A DNA stretch of 64,000 nt from Larus michahellis (taxonomy: Eukaryota > Chordata > Aves > Charadriiformes > Laridae): assembly GCF_964199755.1 (NCBI RefSeq), contig NC_133901.1, forward strand, positions 7,665,016 through 7,729,015. Direction: 5' to 3'. Made by a program: the position numbers and the translations under genes. Below the pieces are notes generated by a model, which was not told where the DNA came from, made no database searches, and saw nothing but the letters and a program-made list of their open reading frames with translations. Below, piece by piece: positions 1 to 11,357 of the stretch. Positions within the stretch are counted from its first letter, which is position 1, and every line of letters starts with the position of its first letter.

Positions 1-2071
1 CCATAAGAATTTTCCCAAAGTATACTAGAGTCAAGAATCTTTCGGGTATTTATTTTCTGTGGATTTCTTATTGGGCCAAGAAATGTTTCAATTGCTGAAG
101 GCAACGTATATTGTAATAAAACAGGTATTTTACCCTTCACAAACATCAGGAGAGAAAGTGCTGGTGGTGGGAACGCTCTAAGCAATTGATGCCAAACTCC
201 ACTGCTGTCTCCAGACAGACGACTCCCTCCCAGGACTATACAGAAACGGACTTTCCTTAGAGATGTTTTTGGTGCTAAATTCCTTTACTAAGCCTAGCAC
301 TTTAATTTCTTTGAGGCTGTCTGTTCTAAACAGCTGGATAGTCCTAGTTTAAAGGCTTTAGTTTCAGCTGCACAGCCTCTCCTCCTCAGACTCAGAAGCA
401 GGAGGACAGAGGTTTCTTAGCCCCTCTGTGGGGCTCTCTGACATCTGCTCCACAGCTCGATGCCCTTCAGGTCCTTTCCCATCTCTTTCTGGATGGCAAA
501 TAAACCATCTCCTCCCAAACTGATGCATGTAAGGAAAAGGGCCATTTACTTTTGTTCAGCCACCTATTTCTGCACAGAACAATAGCTGAAATACTTTACA
601 TTTACAAAATTAAAACATGGAGTCACGCATAAATCCTATATTTAAGCACCTTCTGTCGTATGTACAATAAACTTACCAAAAATATTCTTCTGCAGAGCAG
701 GGAAGTGAATTAAAGTTGTTCCCAGATTTGAAGTGAAAGCCCTGGGACTAGGACTGTGTGAATAATTGATTGTTTTGGTTCACTGCCCATTGTGAATTTT
801 AGCAGGTGTTTTGGTGAATATCTTTATCTCTCCTCTTTTGCCTTCTCTTGCAAGAAAAAAATAAAATAAATAATCTCCAATTCTTATAAACGTTGGTGAA
901 AACGAGAGCACGGCATTGCCTCAAGTTACTGCAAGGGATGCATGACCCCAGAGGCTGCTGCCAGCGTCTTCCCGGTCTCATTTCTAAACTTTAATGACCA
1001 TCACAGTCTGCTTTTGAATTTTGACTGTCTTATTTGACAGAGAAAAATAACATAGGTCAGGGAAAACGGATGGTGAACTTTCTACCACCTTATTAATGAC
1101 CTTGTGATTGGGGGAAGGAGACAGCAGAGAGATGGTCCCAGGAAAAGAACTTGCTGTGAAAGAGAGCTCTGAGGGACACCCCGACTGCCTCATGACAATG
1201 CAGATAACCTGTACTGCTGAAAGACAGAAGGAGAGGTTTTGCTTTAACTGATAATCCTTGATTTATAATATAAAACCACAGCTGCTAAGCTAGGGATTTT
1301 TTGGGGGGTGGTGTGTTCTGGGTTGGGGTTGTTTTTTTTTCACTAAATGGTTATCGTTTAATGTCATTCATAGGATGCAGGTTCTGCTTATCTCCACCAA
1401 ATTCATCCGTTTAAAATTCAGGAGTTACTCACTCCTCACAGTTCTCCCCTCCCCCTTTGCAAAACAGCAATTTTGTCCTGTGCAAGGACATCTTCCTCTG
1501 AAAAAAAACTGCTTCATCCATTCTAAAGGTGGTTAATTTTAACTACCAGATTTGATAAATTACATATTAAGTGTTCTTAATGACTGGTACAGAAAACACG
1601 TACAGAAAACCCACCATCTCTTCTCGGGTAATTGACTGAGTAGGTTCTGTATGTAGTAGATGCTGGACTCCATGAATGTGTGCAGTCCACTGGGATTGCG
1701 CCTGTTCTGTGTTCCGTGGTCAAAAATATATAAATTAAAAAAAGACCATTGCTTTAGGTCATAAAAAGAAATGCATACTTATCGGAACTAACATCAAGAA
1801 AAAGATAGGGAGGAGCTGAGTTATCTTTAGCGTGATAACAGCAATGGAAAAACATTATCTGCTGAATTTCAAAAAAAGCATCAGGCATTCCTCAGGCAGT
1901 GAAAAAGCCTCAGGCTCTCCTAAATATGCTGGGTTTATTCTGTCCCACATTGATCTCAGAGTGAGAGCTAAAATTAGCCACTTTGTTGGTTTTTTTTTTT
2001 AAATTTAGTTATTCACGATCTTTCTTAGTTGTGGTGATGACAATAAGTGTGCAATAACATGGTGTTTTTCC
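1..2071. other. Noncoding, AT-rich unique DNA
   Basis: No exon, RNA gene or recognisable interspersed repeat is visible. Reading frames are short and broken. The only structured segment is a G/T-rich run around 1,294-1,340, listed separately. Two T-runs flank 1,331 and 1,990. Confidence 0.6.
1303..1328 (+). other. G-rich segment with G-quadruplex potential
   Basis: Seen directly: G-runs of 6 (1,303-1,308), 2 (1,310-1,311), 3 (1,320-1,322) and 4 (1,325-1,328), separated by short T-rich loops and followed by a T9 run. This could fold into a two-tier G-quadruplex on the plus strand. No gene context supports a function. Confidence 0.4.
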
Positions 2072-3158
2072 ATGTTGGCTACTTTTAGGCCTCAGACGGG
2101 CACTTCTTTAACCCTACTGCTCAATGGTAGGTGGTGCCATATAGAAGCATGTAAGAACAATATCTCTTGGTCCAGAAAACTCCCTCTGCGCCACCTTACA
2201 GTGGGAGGTCTGGGCAAACAGTCCTGTTTCAATGGTTATCAGGGCAATAAACTCAATTCTCTCACCTACTTTTCTATTCCTCCTCCCTCCCTCAGTCTTC
2301 TCCTTCCTTCCAGCCTTATCTATTTTTCCACGCCTTCCAGAAACATCTGTATAATCCATCCTAAGTGGTTTTTTTCTCCAGTTTATTACTTGTGCAGCCC
2401 CCTGTTTCAGTCAAGTGCCAAACCCCTCCTTATTAGTGACAGTTTTGTTGATAGCATTCAGCTGTACTATGTTCTTGCATTGCCCCAAATTACAGCTTCC
2501 ACCTGCAGCAATCTCTGTAAGTATCTTCATTCCCAATCTCTTTTAATGGTTGCCTAAAACAAGTAAATGAAAAGCCTGCTGGTTGACCTAATTGGCTACT
2601 GTTAGGTTGTCACTCAGCTCCACCTCCCACTAGCCATTAAGCTACAGGGCATCATTTCCTGTTAATTAATAGGCTCAATTACAGTATTTTTTATCTGAGC
2701 TTCCTTCCACTGCGTTACAACCAAGCAAAACACACCGACAGACCCAAACACAGACTCTTGGCCAAATCATGATCATCAGTTTAGTCTACTCTGTAGCCTC
2801 TTCTTGCTTATGGAGATCTGTTTCTCAACATGTGATTTCCTTCCATATGGCTTGCAAAAAAACTCGGGGGAGTAGTGCACGCAGAACTGCCTGGTCAACA
2901 CATTTGTTACTTCCATCGCGGTGGCCCAAAGCACCAATTCGTCATGAAGTTAGACAAGCAAGGAAGCAGCCAGCCAAAAAACAAAACTGGAAATACACAA
3001 ATAACAGCGGAAGAAACCCCAAAAGACTGTTCAGCAAACTATATTCAAGATCTACTTTCATCTTGTTTCTTAATTTTGATGTCCAAAGGGCCTAAGTTGT
3101 GACTTATATAAATTAATTCATACAAATATATATATATCAATGGTGCTGGGACAACCTT
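2072..3158. other. Noncoding DNA with a pyrimidine-rich stretch
   Basis: A C/T-rich segment lies at about 2,270-2,345. An ATG-initiated 161-codon frame (2,072-2,557, plus) runs through it. Its translation is rich in Ser, Leu and Pro as expected from the C/T bias, has no recognisable domain and no splice context. I treat it as chance. Confidence 0.5.
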
Positions 3159-3190
3159 AAAAAAAAAAAAAAAGAAAAAAAAAGAAAGAA
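3159..3190 (+). repeat. A-rich simple repeat
   Basis: A run of 15 A followed by A9 and A3 blocks separated by single G residues. No recognisable retroposed sequence lies upstream, so I do not call it the tail of a retrocopy. Confidence 0.85.
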
Positions 3191-5340
3191 TTTCCCTGGG
3201 TAGAGCTGCTGCTTTCTAAGGGTTATTGAGCACTCCCTTCTATGCACGAGTAAACTTGATTTGTCTGCCTTCCCTGATGCCCTCTTACCTCCACCTTCAA
3301 TCAAAAGCCTAAGAGCTGTTGAGGCATGCCTAAGAATAGGCTGCAATTAAATCTTGACGATGCTCTATTCAGACAAAACTCTTCAGGACAAAGAATAGGC
3401 TGCCACGTACCACAAACCGTACTCTCGAGTATTAATTCCTAAGAGGAAATAACTCATCAGTGAAACAGTGTAAAAAAAGGTGCTTATTCTTTGCCATGGA
3501 AACAGGTGAGGGGAAGAATTACAGAAGAAATTGTTTCACTGGAGAGGCTACAGAAAACTGGCAAGAGCAGCAGCCTGGTTTGAAGACGGAAGGCAAGCAA
3601 ATGTGAGAAAAGTGCCATCTTTTGAAAGAGTCACATGCAGTAGGGAAAAGACACCAGTTCCCTGAGTAGCTCTTCTCTGAAGCATTCCCAGATGCTCAGA
3701 CCATGTACAGTTGTTTTGCCCTGAATGCCACTAGGCAAAACAGACATAAAGCAATTTTCTCAACACCTAAGCTTTTGCTTTCGTGATTAGTCCATGTCTT
3801 TAAAGAGATGAACTCAAATGACAATGGCGGTGCCCACCAGGTTGAAGCACCCCCCCACAGGCTGTGCTCTGCTCATGCGAAGGACCATCAGCAGTCCTGA
3901 GGTCTGAAGTATAGGAGCCAGGAGTTTGCATTTCTACAAGTGAGTAGACAGAGGAGCATCATTCACAAAAAATATCAGCGAGGCTGAAACTAAATTATGC
4001 TCATGGGACTGTGCTGAGCCTCACAAAAAGGTGAAGTGCCGGGTCCAGCTGGCCAAAGGCCAGCCAGCACAGCCCAGAGAGTAGCCAGGCACCATGCTCC
4101 ATGGGGATTAGTTATCGGGGTGCTTCTCCCAGTTAGAGAGAGAGATCATGGCCGTAACGTAGCAACGTTGGAGACCATCTTCGCAATAAATTGGCCCTCA
4201 CCTGGAAGCCAGGCATTTTAAGTACAAGACCGCATTTTTTTTCTACTCAGCAAGAAAAAGAACCATCAGCATGGGAGAGACGTACTCTATGGTCTGGGTG
4301 TAATAAGAGCAGCAAAAAAACCCACAACCAAACCACCACCCAAAACAAACCAAAACAGAAGAGCAGGCAGCTTTGGGAGGCTCTGTTTTCCCTAAGCGCT
4401 GAGCTGGCTGGATACACGGACCATGACGGCGTCTCAGCTGGGGCAGGGAGGGCAGGGGACAAGTTTCTCTATGCCCTTCTCTTCTCTTACATGCTCATCC
4501 CCAGCTTGGCAAAATCAAGCTTAATGTATATCCCATTGTAAATGTAATATGCACATGCTCAATCTGTAGAAAAAAAATAAAAGTAAGAAGCTGTGTATGA
4601 GTAGCATTAGCCCATTTGTTGCTTTTCTCAGAAGTCAACCCCATCTATCCTTTTGTTTGCTTATTGTGGAGCTTCAATCTGTTTTTGATCAAGTATTTTC
4701 TGTCTGCTCTTACTGCACATTTTAAAACAATTTGCCTTTTTTTTTTTTTAAACTGTATCATTTAACTCAAAAACTTTATACAATAGGAATAAATGCAATT
4801 GATCACTATGCTGAGTTTTATGGTTGGGTCAAGGGTATGTCTGCATTAATAGATATCACAGACTTTAATCCCAGATGACGAACGTATCTGAAATGTTATT
4901 CCCATGCATTTGCAAGGATTGCACTGAGAGCATTTGCCTTGAAGATGACAGAAGAAACGCACATGCACAGACACGCGCTCGCACAACATGCCCGGTCTGC
5001 CCGGCAAGCAGCGGTAATAAACCACATATTAACACAGGTCAATACGGATTGGGGAACGCTAAAATACCGTATTTGCAGCAAGTCTCAACTCATAAGACAT
5101 AGGTGGCTGCCAAAATCAGGACTGCTGGCCTTATTTGTGCTTCATGCTCTGAAACAAAACTTTGTGATCAGGAATCAGGACACTGTGGAGCTGAGAACAG
5201 CCTTATCCCTGGCAGCATAATCTTACCGTTATTACCCTCAGCTTCCCCCCACCCCGCCTGCAACAGCACATGAGCTTCACAGACAGAAAAAATATCACCG
5301 AGATCGGTCCTGTGTTCAACTAATCCTCACGTTTTCAGTC
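3191..5340. other. Noncoding DNA with one A/C-rich tract
   Basis: Nothing gene-like is seen. An A/C-rich low-complexity tract at about 4,312-4,360 (A-runs alternating with CC, CCC and CACCACC) is the only notable composition change. A T12 run lies near 4,740. Confidence 0.55.
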
Positions 5341-5745
5341 GTCTGTCACACTATGGTATTATTCAAGGTTTTGATGGGCAGCGACTGCATGTGCAATTGC
5401 TGCATCCATGACGCAAGTTGCCTCTTCTCCAGCTGGAGCTGCTGGGTGCTGCCATCAATTCAAATGAATGATGCTGATGTACACGAGAGCTGGCTAAGTC
5501 AACTGGAAGAAAAGAGCATCGCTGAAATAATTCAATCTGCATACAACACCTTTTCTGGAACAGCAATATACCCACTTGAAGTCAATTATGACATCTTCAG
5601 CAACTCCTTCATTGATTTGAAGGAGGGCATCATACATTTGGGGTTCTCGATCAATTGTTCTCCTTTCGGTACATTTAACTGCTGCATTCTGCAGCAGTAC
5701 TTTGTACAGCTATTTTGTTGTTCAGAGAGAAACGCTCCTTGAAAA
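5341..5745 (+). other. Candidate conserved element or cryptic ORF
   Basis: A block of balanced base composition stands out from the AT-rich surroundings. It contains an ATG-initiated frame of 129 codons (5,353-5,742, plus strand). The middle of the translation (about residues 38-100) is a mixed, protein-like sequence, while the first 35 residues are Cys-rich. I recognise no domain. No convincing acceptor and donor pair brackets it, and the frame ends at a stop rather than a donor. A noncoding conserved element (enhancer) is at least as likely as an exon. Confidence 0.25.
5678..5698. other. Perfect 9-bp inverted repeat, 3-nt loop
   Basis: Arms ACTGCTGCA and TGCAGCAGT separated by TTC. The arms contain CTGCAG-type repeats. 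It lies inside the 5.34-5.75 kb block near its 3' end. Too short for a microRNA precursor. Confidence 0.8.
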
Positions 5746-6964
5746 ACACCTCAGACTTCAATTTATTTCAAGTCATTAGAGCAAAATCTTTCGAATGGAC
5801 AATATGATTTATAAAGTCAGAGAGATACTTTTATGAACTATCTTATGAATTCTAAACCTTCAATATTTGTTATAGCTCTTTATTCATTTGGTCTCTGAAA
5901 AGAAAGAAAAAAAAAGCTCACCACTGAATAAAGAGGAAAATGATTCTCAGATTTCAAACAATAAGCACATCAAATTAAAAAATCATTTATTTCAGTGCCT
6001 CTCATGCTGCTTAGTCACAAACGCACACAATTGTCTAGCCAGGCTTTTCAGCCCGCACACAGCTATTCTGTGTCTTTGAGGCATAAATTGGAAGTGAGCG
6101 ACTCTGACAGAGCGCTGAGAGGAATACACAAACTCTGAAGTGGAAATAAAACAGCAAACTTCACATTTCTCTTCGTGACCTCTTCCTAAGCATATGCACA
6201 GTTTGCATTCATCTACCTCCATACTCTTAGAAACAACAAAATTTTTACCCATTTGGGTAAAAAGATAAAGGAGTGAGTCCCACATATATCCAAACAGTTC
6301 CATCCCTCTGAAAGCAGAGCATCCATCAGCCCAGATATTTTGATGACAGATCCCAGCCACCTAATTGCACTGACACTTTTCTTCTGGCACAAAGCTCGAG
6401 GAAGGCAGGTCCCTGCCCCAAGACGTGCCACCCTGCAAAGATAAAGGTCCCAGCAGCCCTGAGCTATTGCTGCTGAAGAGATGGCACAGCCTGTTGAACC
6501 CTCGGCCGATCTGGCCTTCTACAGGAATCCCTGCTGGTGGGACAGGTAATCCGGTAGCACCTACAGTTTGCAAACAGCCCAAGGACACCCTATTCTAGAG
6601 CCTTGGAGCACGGGCGAAAACATCACGTGAGCCGAGAAGAATAAAGGCTCTTATCATTTCTCACTGTATTACCACAGTTTTTCATACTGGAAGAGGCAAA
6701 AATAATACAAAAAAGCAGAAAAAGGGAAAGGATGGAAAGGAATATCAAATGAAAAACTATGCCATCTCATAATACAACCTCTGCATTCAACACATCGCAG
6801 CCAAAGTTTTCAGACTCTAAACATCTCGAAAATGCTAAACCACGGCCACCTTCTCTGGGAAAGGGCGCACAGCCACACAGCATGCTTTGGTACTCAAATT
6901 CACATATTTATTCTGACTCTTTACAGACCGAAATATCCCAACCGCATCCACGTTTCTCCAGAGA
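5746..6964. other. Noncoding DNA between hairpins
   Basis: No gene is seen. A moderately GC-richer, CpG-containing stretch lies at about 6,360-6,630. A perfect inverted repeat at 6,242 is listed separately. The short frames on the minus strand here overlap each other and have no family resemblance. Confidence 0.5.
6242..6263. other. Perfect 10-bp inverted repeat, 2-nt loop
   Basis: Arms TTTTTACCCA and TGGGTAAAAA around TT. The near-continuous symmetry suggests a dimeric protein-binding site or a chance AT-rich palindrome. No Pol III gene precedes it, so it is not read as a terminator. Confidence 0.8.
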
Positions 6965-6991
6965 CCTGTGACAACTTGTTAAGTTGTCACA
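6965..6991. other. Perfect 12-bp inverted repeat, 3-nt loop
   Basis: Arms CTGTGACAACTT and AAGTTGTCACAG around GTT. This is the longest short-loop perfect inverted repeat I found in the window. Each arm holds a TGACA motif of the kind bound by MEIS/TGIF homeodomain proteins (established motif), here in inverted orientation. Stem length is below that of a microRNA hairpin. Confidence 0.9.
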
Positions 6992-7926
6992 GATAGATGC
7001 TATTCATTCTCCCCCCCAGGCTCCCGGACAGGTCATATTGCTGCTGCGTGAGTCTAATAGCTCCGAATCCATCTGGTTCTTTGCTGTTTACTTTTTGTTC
7101 TTTGCCATTCATCCCGCTTCCTGTATCTCCCCTTTCATTTACTGGGTAACTCTTACTCACTCTTTTCATCCATCCAAAGTCATGACTTTTTCTAGTGTTT
7201 TCTATCTAAGCTATTTTAATCTAATCTTTCATGGGACTGCTGGCTCAGAATGATAGCTCTCCTTTCAGACCTCATTTATAACGTTACCATATGGCAGTAT
7301 TACTTGATTACTGGTAAGGATTCAAATTTTCTCTTTATTGTCATAAAAAAAAAAATCTATTATGAACCTCTAGACTCTCCCGTATTGTGCAAAGAGAAAT
7401 AATTATAAAAAGTACCCGCTCTCTTTAATACCAATAATTTGTCATCGACTGAGCATTTTTTTCTGGGTATAATAGTAGTCTGACTAACTCATTAGCTTCA
7501 TACTAAATACAGCAATTTTGCTGTCTCCTAGCCAAATATTTCTAATATTAATGATACAGTTTAGATAAAATGATTTAAAAAGTTGTACATACAGCCATTT
7601 CTGTGTGCTTATGCAATGATAATTAATTATCTTGAAGTTTTTAACTCCAATCTTTCACTTCCAATTATACTTCAATATTTCTGGTGATCATTCCATAACA
7701 GTTTTCTTTCTCAAATTTCATAATCTAGTTTGACATTAAACCACTTTTTACTGGAAGGAAGGAGAAAGGAGATGCGTGCCTGGGAACACATTCACCTCTC
7801 AGCAGGCTGAAGCAGCAAGTTGCAATGTGGAAATAGGTTAAGAGCCTCGCTGGGTTCACAGGGGGTGCCAGGAAAAAAAATTATGTATACTATCTGCACA
7901 ACAGCGGTACTTCAGATGCTAACACA
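6992..7926. other. Noncoding AT-rich DNA
   Basis: Nothing gene-like is seen. The stretch from about 7,320 to 7,740 is strongly AT-rich, with several TAATTA-type motifs (for example around 7,620) but no repeat family I recognise. Confidence 0.55.
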
Positions 7927-7970
7927 GGAAAAAAAAAAAAAAGAAAAAAAAGAAAAAAAAAGAAAAAGGA
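7927..7970 (+). repeat. A-rich (A)nG simple repeat
   Basis: Long A-runs interrupted by single G residues, all purine for more than 40 bases. A purine-only strand of this type can form unusual DNA structures. The apparent Phe-rich frames on the opposite strand are products of this tract. Confidence 0.9.
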
Positions 7971-10100
7971 TGCAGCTGCACAGAAGCACAGGGAAAGCGT
8001 TTCCCTGCTGATTGCAAGGGAGCTGGGGGGACGCACGGCAGCTCCCGGGCAGGGAAATACCCTCTGCCGCATCCCCACCCTGCACATCTCGCCCTCCGGG
8101 CCACATCAGCAGGGCCAAAAAGGCCATCTTCTCATCTCAAAGCTCTTGCCTTCCTTTGCCAGGCAAAGTTAGAGGCCTGGTGTCCTCCCACACGGGTGAG
8201 CTGGCATGGCTTTAAGCTCTTGTCAGCTGGGATAGCCCCAGGCACTGTCAGCAGGCTCTGTCCCTCTTCAGAGAAGTTGTGCGCAAACCCAACAGCAGCA
8301 ACACACCTTCATAATACACACAGCTGCACTTCATTATTTTTTTTTTTTTTTAAGATATTGGCTTCATAATGTAATACTTTTAAAAAAACTATACATTTTC
8401 AAGAAAAATAATTCTTAAAGATTTTTTTCCCACGGCCTTATTCAAACAGAGCTGAAACCAGGGCACTCCCCTCTGCCCTCACTAATAGCGCGTGAGGAAT
8501 CTCTGCAGCTCTTCCCTCTTTACTAAAATGGTGTGAGGTCTCCTACCAAAGATGAGAGCACGGTCTGGAGCTGTTTGCTCACATGGAGATGAGGTCCAGG
8601 ATGAACACAGGAGTCCCTGGAAATGGTCGTCTTTATCTCCGTCAGGAAAAAACTGCTTTTACTTCTTTGCAAAACCTTTATGGTCATGAGCATGACAGAA
8701 GCAAATTAAAAAAAAAAAAAAAAGTCAGCAAAACCCTTGACAACCCTTTCTGCTAAAAAGTATTTTTTTAAAAAATTGTATTAATACACTGTGATTACAT
8801 TTCCTGAAATGGTCTTAAACCTTACAAATACACCCCCACAAAATTAAAACCTTCAAGTGCAAATCACCATAGACTAAAAATCCAAGCAGTATTTGTCTCC
8901 GGTGACTCTCCCACACATATTATCAACAATTGAACAAGACCAGGAGAACTGCGCAACATGCAGAAGTTATTCTAGACTTTACTCGGTGCTCAACAGGGAT
9001 GACTGTATTTGCAGCACTGTGGATTCGTTTTAAAAGGTGAAATTCTCTAGCACATTTTGCATATGAAGTAAAATTTAAGAACCGTCAATAACTGCAGATG
9101 ATGAGCACTAATCTTAGCCTTCAGCCTCAGTATCACTGGAAGTTTTTCCCTCCTGCTTGAACACCGCATGTTCAGAATAGATCCAATTTTTCCATCTTTT
9201 ATTTGCATAGGTAGGGACAGTTTATTCAAGACAATTATCTCAGCATGATTCATCATCATGATGCTCTAAAATAAAAGCAATCATGCTAGATTGGTTGCAA
9301 TTAAAAAGGTATTTTTACACTTGGAAAAAAAATTACCTGTTGAACAGACAACTTTTTTCCAAACAAAATCAGGATACCTGTTGAACTGGTATGCCGCATT
9401 TTTTCTCCCTCTCTGAAGCTCAAACATACAGCGCCCCACTCTATGATTTCCCCTTGGTTACATTTTTGTAAAAATGAATAGAAAAGCACTAGTCCGTCCA
9501 CTAAGCGAGTGTAATTCTTTATTGACCCATTTTAATCAATAAAGCTACCCCTGCTTTGCAGCATCACGAAGCAGTGCTCACACACAGCACTGCCAGCGAA
9601 GAAACTAAAGGAATCAGGATTTGGGGACCAATAAACTGCTCTAGAGAAGAAAAAGGGAATGGCTTTCATCCGACGAGATTTTTCCCAGAGCCTCTCTCTG
9701 CCATGCACTTCCAACTGCTAATTAAATATTGCCTAATTGATACACTCAACCTCTGGCAGACTGGGAGAAGCATGTTTGTGGTGGGGGGCTCAGCTCAGCA
9801 CTGAAACCTATTTTTATATTTAAGCCTGTGACCATTGGTCTCTCCTCTTCCCCATCTGAAACAGCAGCGTGGCGCTCCGCATCGCACCCTCTGCTCTTGT
9901 AACCACTGCTTCTCACCTCCTCACCTCTTTTGACTAGGAAGTGTTGAAATCTTGCAGAAATAATCTGAAGACTTAATTAATTTCTACCAACCTCGGATCA
10001 GAACATACAGAAATAAAGATGAAGTAACTACAGAAATTAAGAATGGCCATTTTTAGAGCTTATGCCTCACCTTTATTCTTAGTGACGGGAGAGGGAACAT
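7971..10100. other. Noncoding unique DNA with homopolymers
   Basis: A somewhat GC-richer segment lies at 7,990-8,290. T16 (8,337-8,352) and A16 (8,708-8,723) runs follow. The segment 9,500-9,830 has mixed composition with AT-rich homeodomain-type motifs and could be a conserved element, but this cannot be judged from one sequence. No exon is seen. Confidence 0.5.
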
Positions 10101-10160
10101 GTAGAATCATTGAGGTTGGAAAAGACTTTTAAGATCATTGAGTCCTGCCATAAACTACAT
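10101..10160 (-). mobile_element. CR1 LINE 3'-end fragment
   Basis: On the minus strand this reads as the last 60 or so bases of a CR1 element. The plus strand shows the complement of the classic tail (AGAATCATTGAGGTTGGAAA, then AAGATCATTGAGTCC). CR1 copies in birds are usually severely 5'-truncated and make no clear target duplication, which fits. It sits 17 bp from the 3' end of a second CR1 fragment in the same orientation, so one copy probably inserted next to or into the other. Confidence 0.85.
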
Positions 10161-10177
10161 TCTAATTCAATATAAAA

Positions 10178-10450
10178 CACAACATTTCAGTTGGGAGGGA
10201 CCTACAATGATCATCTAGTCTTAACTGCCTGACCAATTCAGGGCTGACCAAAAGTTATTAGGGGCATCGTCCAAACGCCTCTTGAACACTATCAGGCTTG
10301 GGCCGTTGATGACCTCTCCAGGAAACCTGTTCCAGTGTTTGACCACCCTCTTGGTTAAAGAAATATTTCCTAATATCCAGTCTAAACCTCCCCTTGCACA
10401 GCTTTTAACCATTCCCACGCATCCTATCGCTGGATACCAGGGAGAAGAAC
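10178..10450 (-). mobile_element. CR1 LINE fragment, end of ORF2 plus 3' end
   Basis: A second CR1 copy of a different subfamily type. Its 3' end faces the first fragment (plus strand: TTTCAGTTGGGAGGGACCTA, then GATCATCTAGTC). Read on the minus strand it encodes the C-terminus of the CR1 reverse transcriptase ORF, with VVKHWNRFPGEVINGPSL followed by FKRRLD, a hallmark of CR1 ORF2 ends. The copy is 5'-truncated at an alternating AT palindrome (10,458-10,475). No functional protein remains. Confidence 0.93.
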
Positions 10451-10457
10451 ACGGCTT

Positions 10458-10475
10458 ATATGTATATATACATAT
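10458..10475. repeat. 18-bp perfect AT/GT palindrome
   Basis: ATATGTATATATACATAT is identical to its reverse complement. It lies a few bases beyond the 5'-truncated edge of the CR1 fragment. It may be the pre-existing insertion site or a simple repeat that grew after insertion. Confidence 0.8.
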
Positions 10476-11050
10476 CAGATGTAAATACATACGTATTATG
10501 GGTAGCTCCCTGTTGCTACAGAGTGCTTCTGCATTCTTCGCTAAAAAGACTTTGCAAGTGCGATGTCCAGAGAGGGCCACAAACCTTAAGGCTGTAAACA
10601 GAAGAGGAAAACAATCATTGCTCAAATTTCCTTTTGATTTACAGTGAAAGCAATTTGTAGGGGCACTAGGCAGAAGGAAATGCCGACAGCAGCCTGCACA
10701 AACTGAAACGTGAGCCTCCGACTACATAGCAGCAATGGGCAGCCCACCCAGCAATACAAACAGCAGCTTATGTAAAATTTCCTGAGTGGGAAACATATTT
10801 ATAGTCGAGACAATATGCTTCAAATGGAAACTGATGTTCTGGTTACAGAGACTGTCTCCAAACTGAACTACAGCCGCTGTATCATCTTTAAATACCGGAA
10901 ACGTTCAGATATCTGATGTTTTTTAAGTGTCACTCCATCTCTGATCTTTGCAGAATATGAAACTCATTATCGTTCCCACAGATGATCCTTCAACTCTATT
11001 CATTTCTTCTTTAAAAGTCCTGTTTCCTAGCAGAGCTGAAATAACTTCTA
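10476..11050. other. Noncoding unique DNA between CR1 copies
   Basis: I see no further CR1 similarity and no gene. Composition is mixed and AT-leaning. Confidence 0.5.
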
Positions 11051-11102
11051 AAACAGGATGAAAGCCCAAACTTTGCAGACTGCTGTATCTGCACAAAGGA
11101 AG

Positions 11103-11270
11103 GTACGTACTGCTCTGGAGAGCAGACGGGTGCTGCTCCTGCGCTGCCCTGACGCAGCACAGCAGGCTGCTGCATCAGCGAGCATCCCCGGTGCGCTCGG
11201 CGTGGGGGACGGAGCCATCCATCCAAACTGCCGCTGCTGCACATTGCACAAAAGCGCTTTGCCTGCTAAA
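11103..11270 (+). other. CpG-rich GC patch, possible exon edge
   Basis: About a dozen CpG dinucleotides fall within roughly 150 bp in an otherwise CpG-poor region. The patch begins at a strong splice-donor-like match, AAG|GTACGT, with the exon side ending at 11,102. An ATG 45 bases upstream (11,058) is in a frame open through the patch. An imperfect GC-rich hairpin (about 12 pairs, one bulge, one mismatch) lies near 11,130-11,165. It could be a small promoter or first exon of an unannotated transcript, or an old decayed repeat. Only expression data would tell. Confidence 0.25.
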
Positions 11271-11357
11271 CAGCAAAGTGTTTCGGCAATGAGTAAAGTT
11301 ACAAACCACTTCAGTTGTTCTCCATGGCATTCCTACAGACCGAATCCAGTTTTTATC

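Noticed and set aside
2072..2557. 161-codon plus-strand open frame
   Set aside because: It runs through a C/T-rich stretch that lowers stop-codon frequency, has no domain and no splice context.
5678..5698. Hairpins at 5,678, 6,242 and 6,965 as microRNA precursors
   Set aside because: Stems of 9-12 bp with 2-3 nt loops are much shorter than the roughly 22-bp or longer stem with a wider loop needed for microRNA processing.
7927..7970. A-rich tract as the tail of a processed pseudogene
   Set aside because: No mRNA-like or gene-derived sequence and no target duplication was seen on the flank. The same holds for the A-rich tracts at 3,159 and 43,617.
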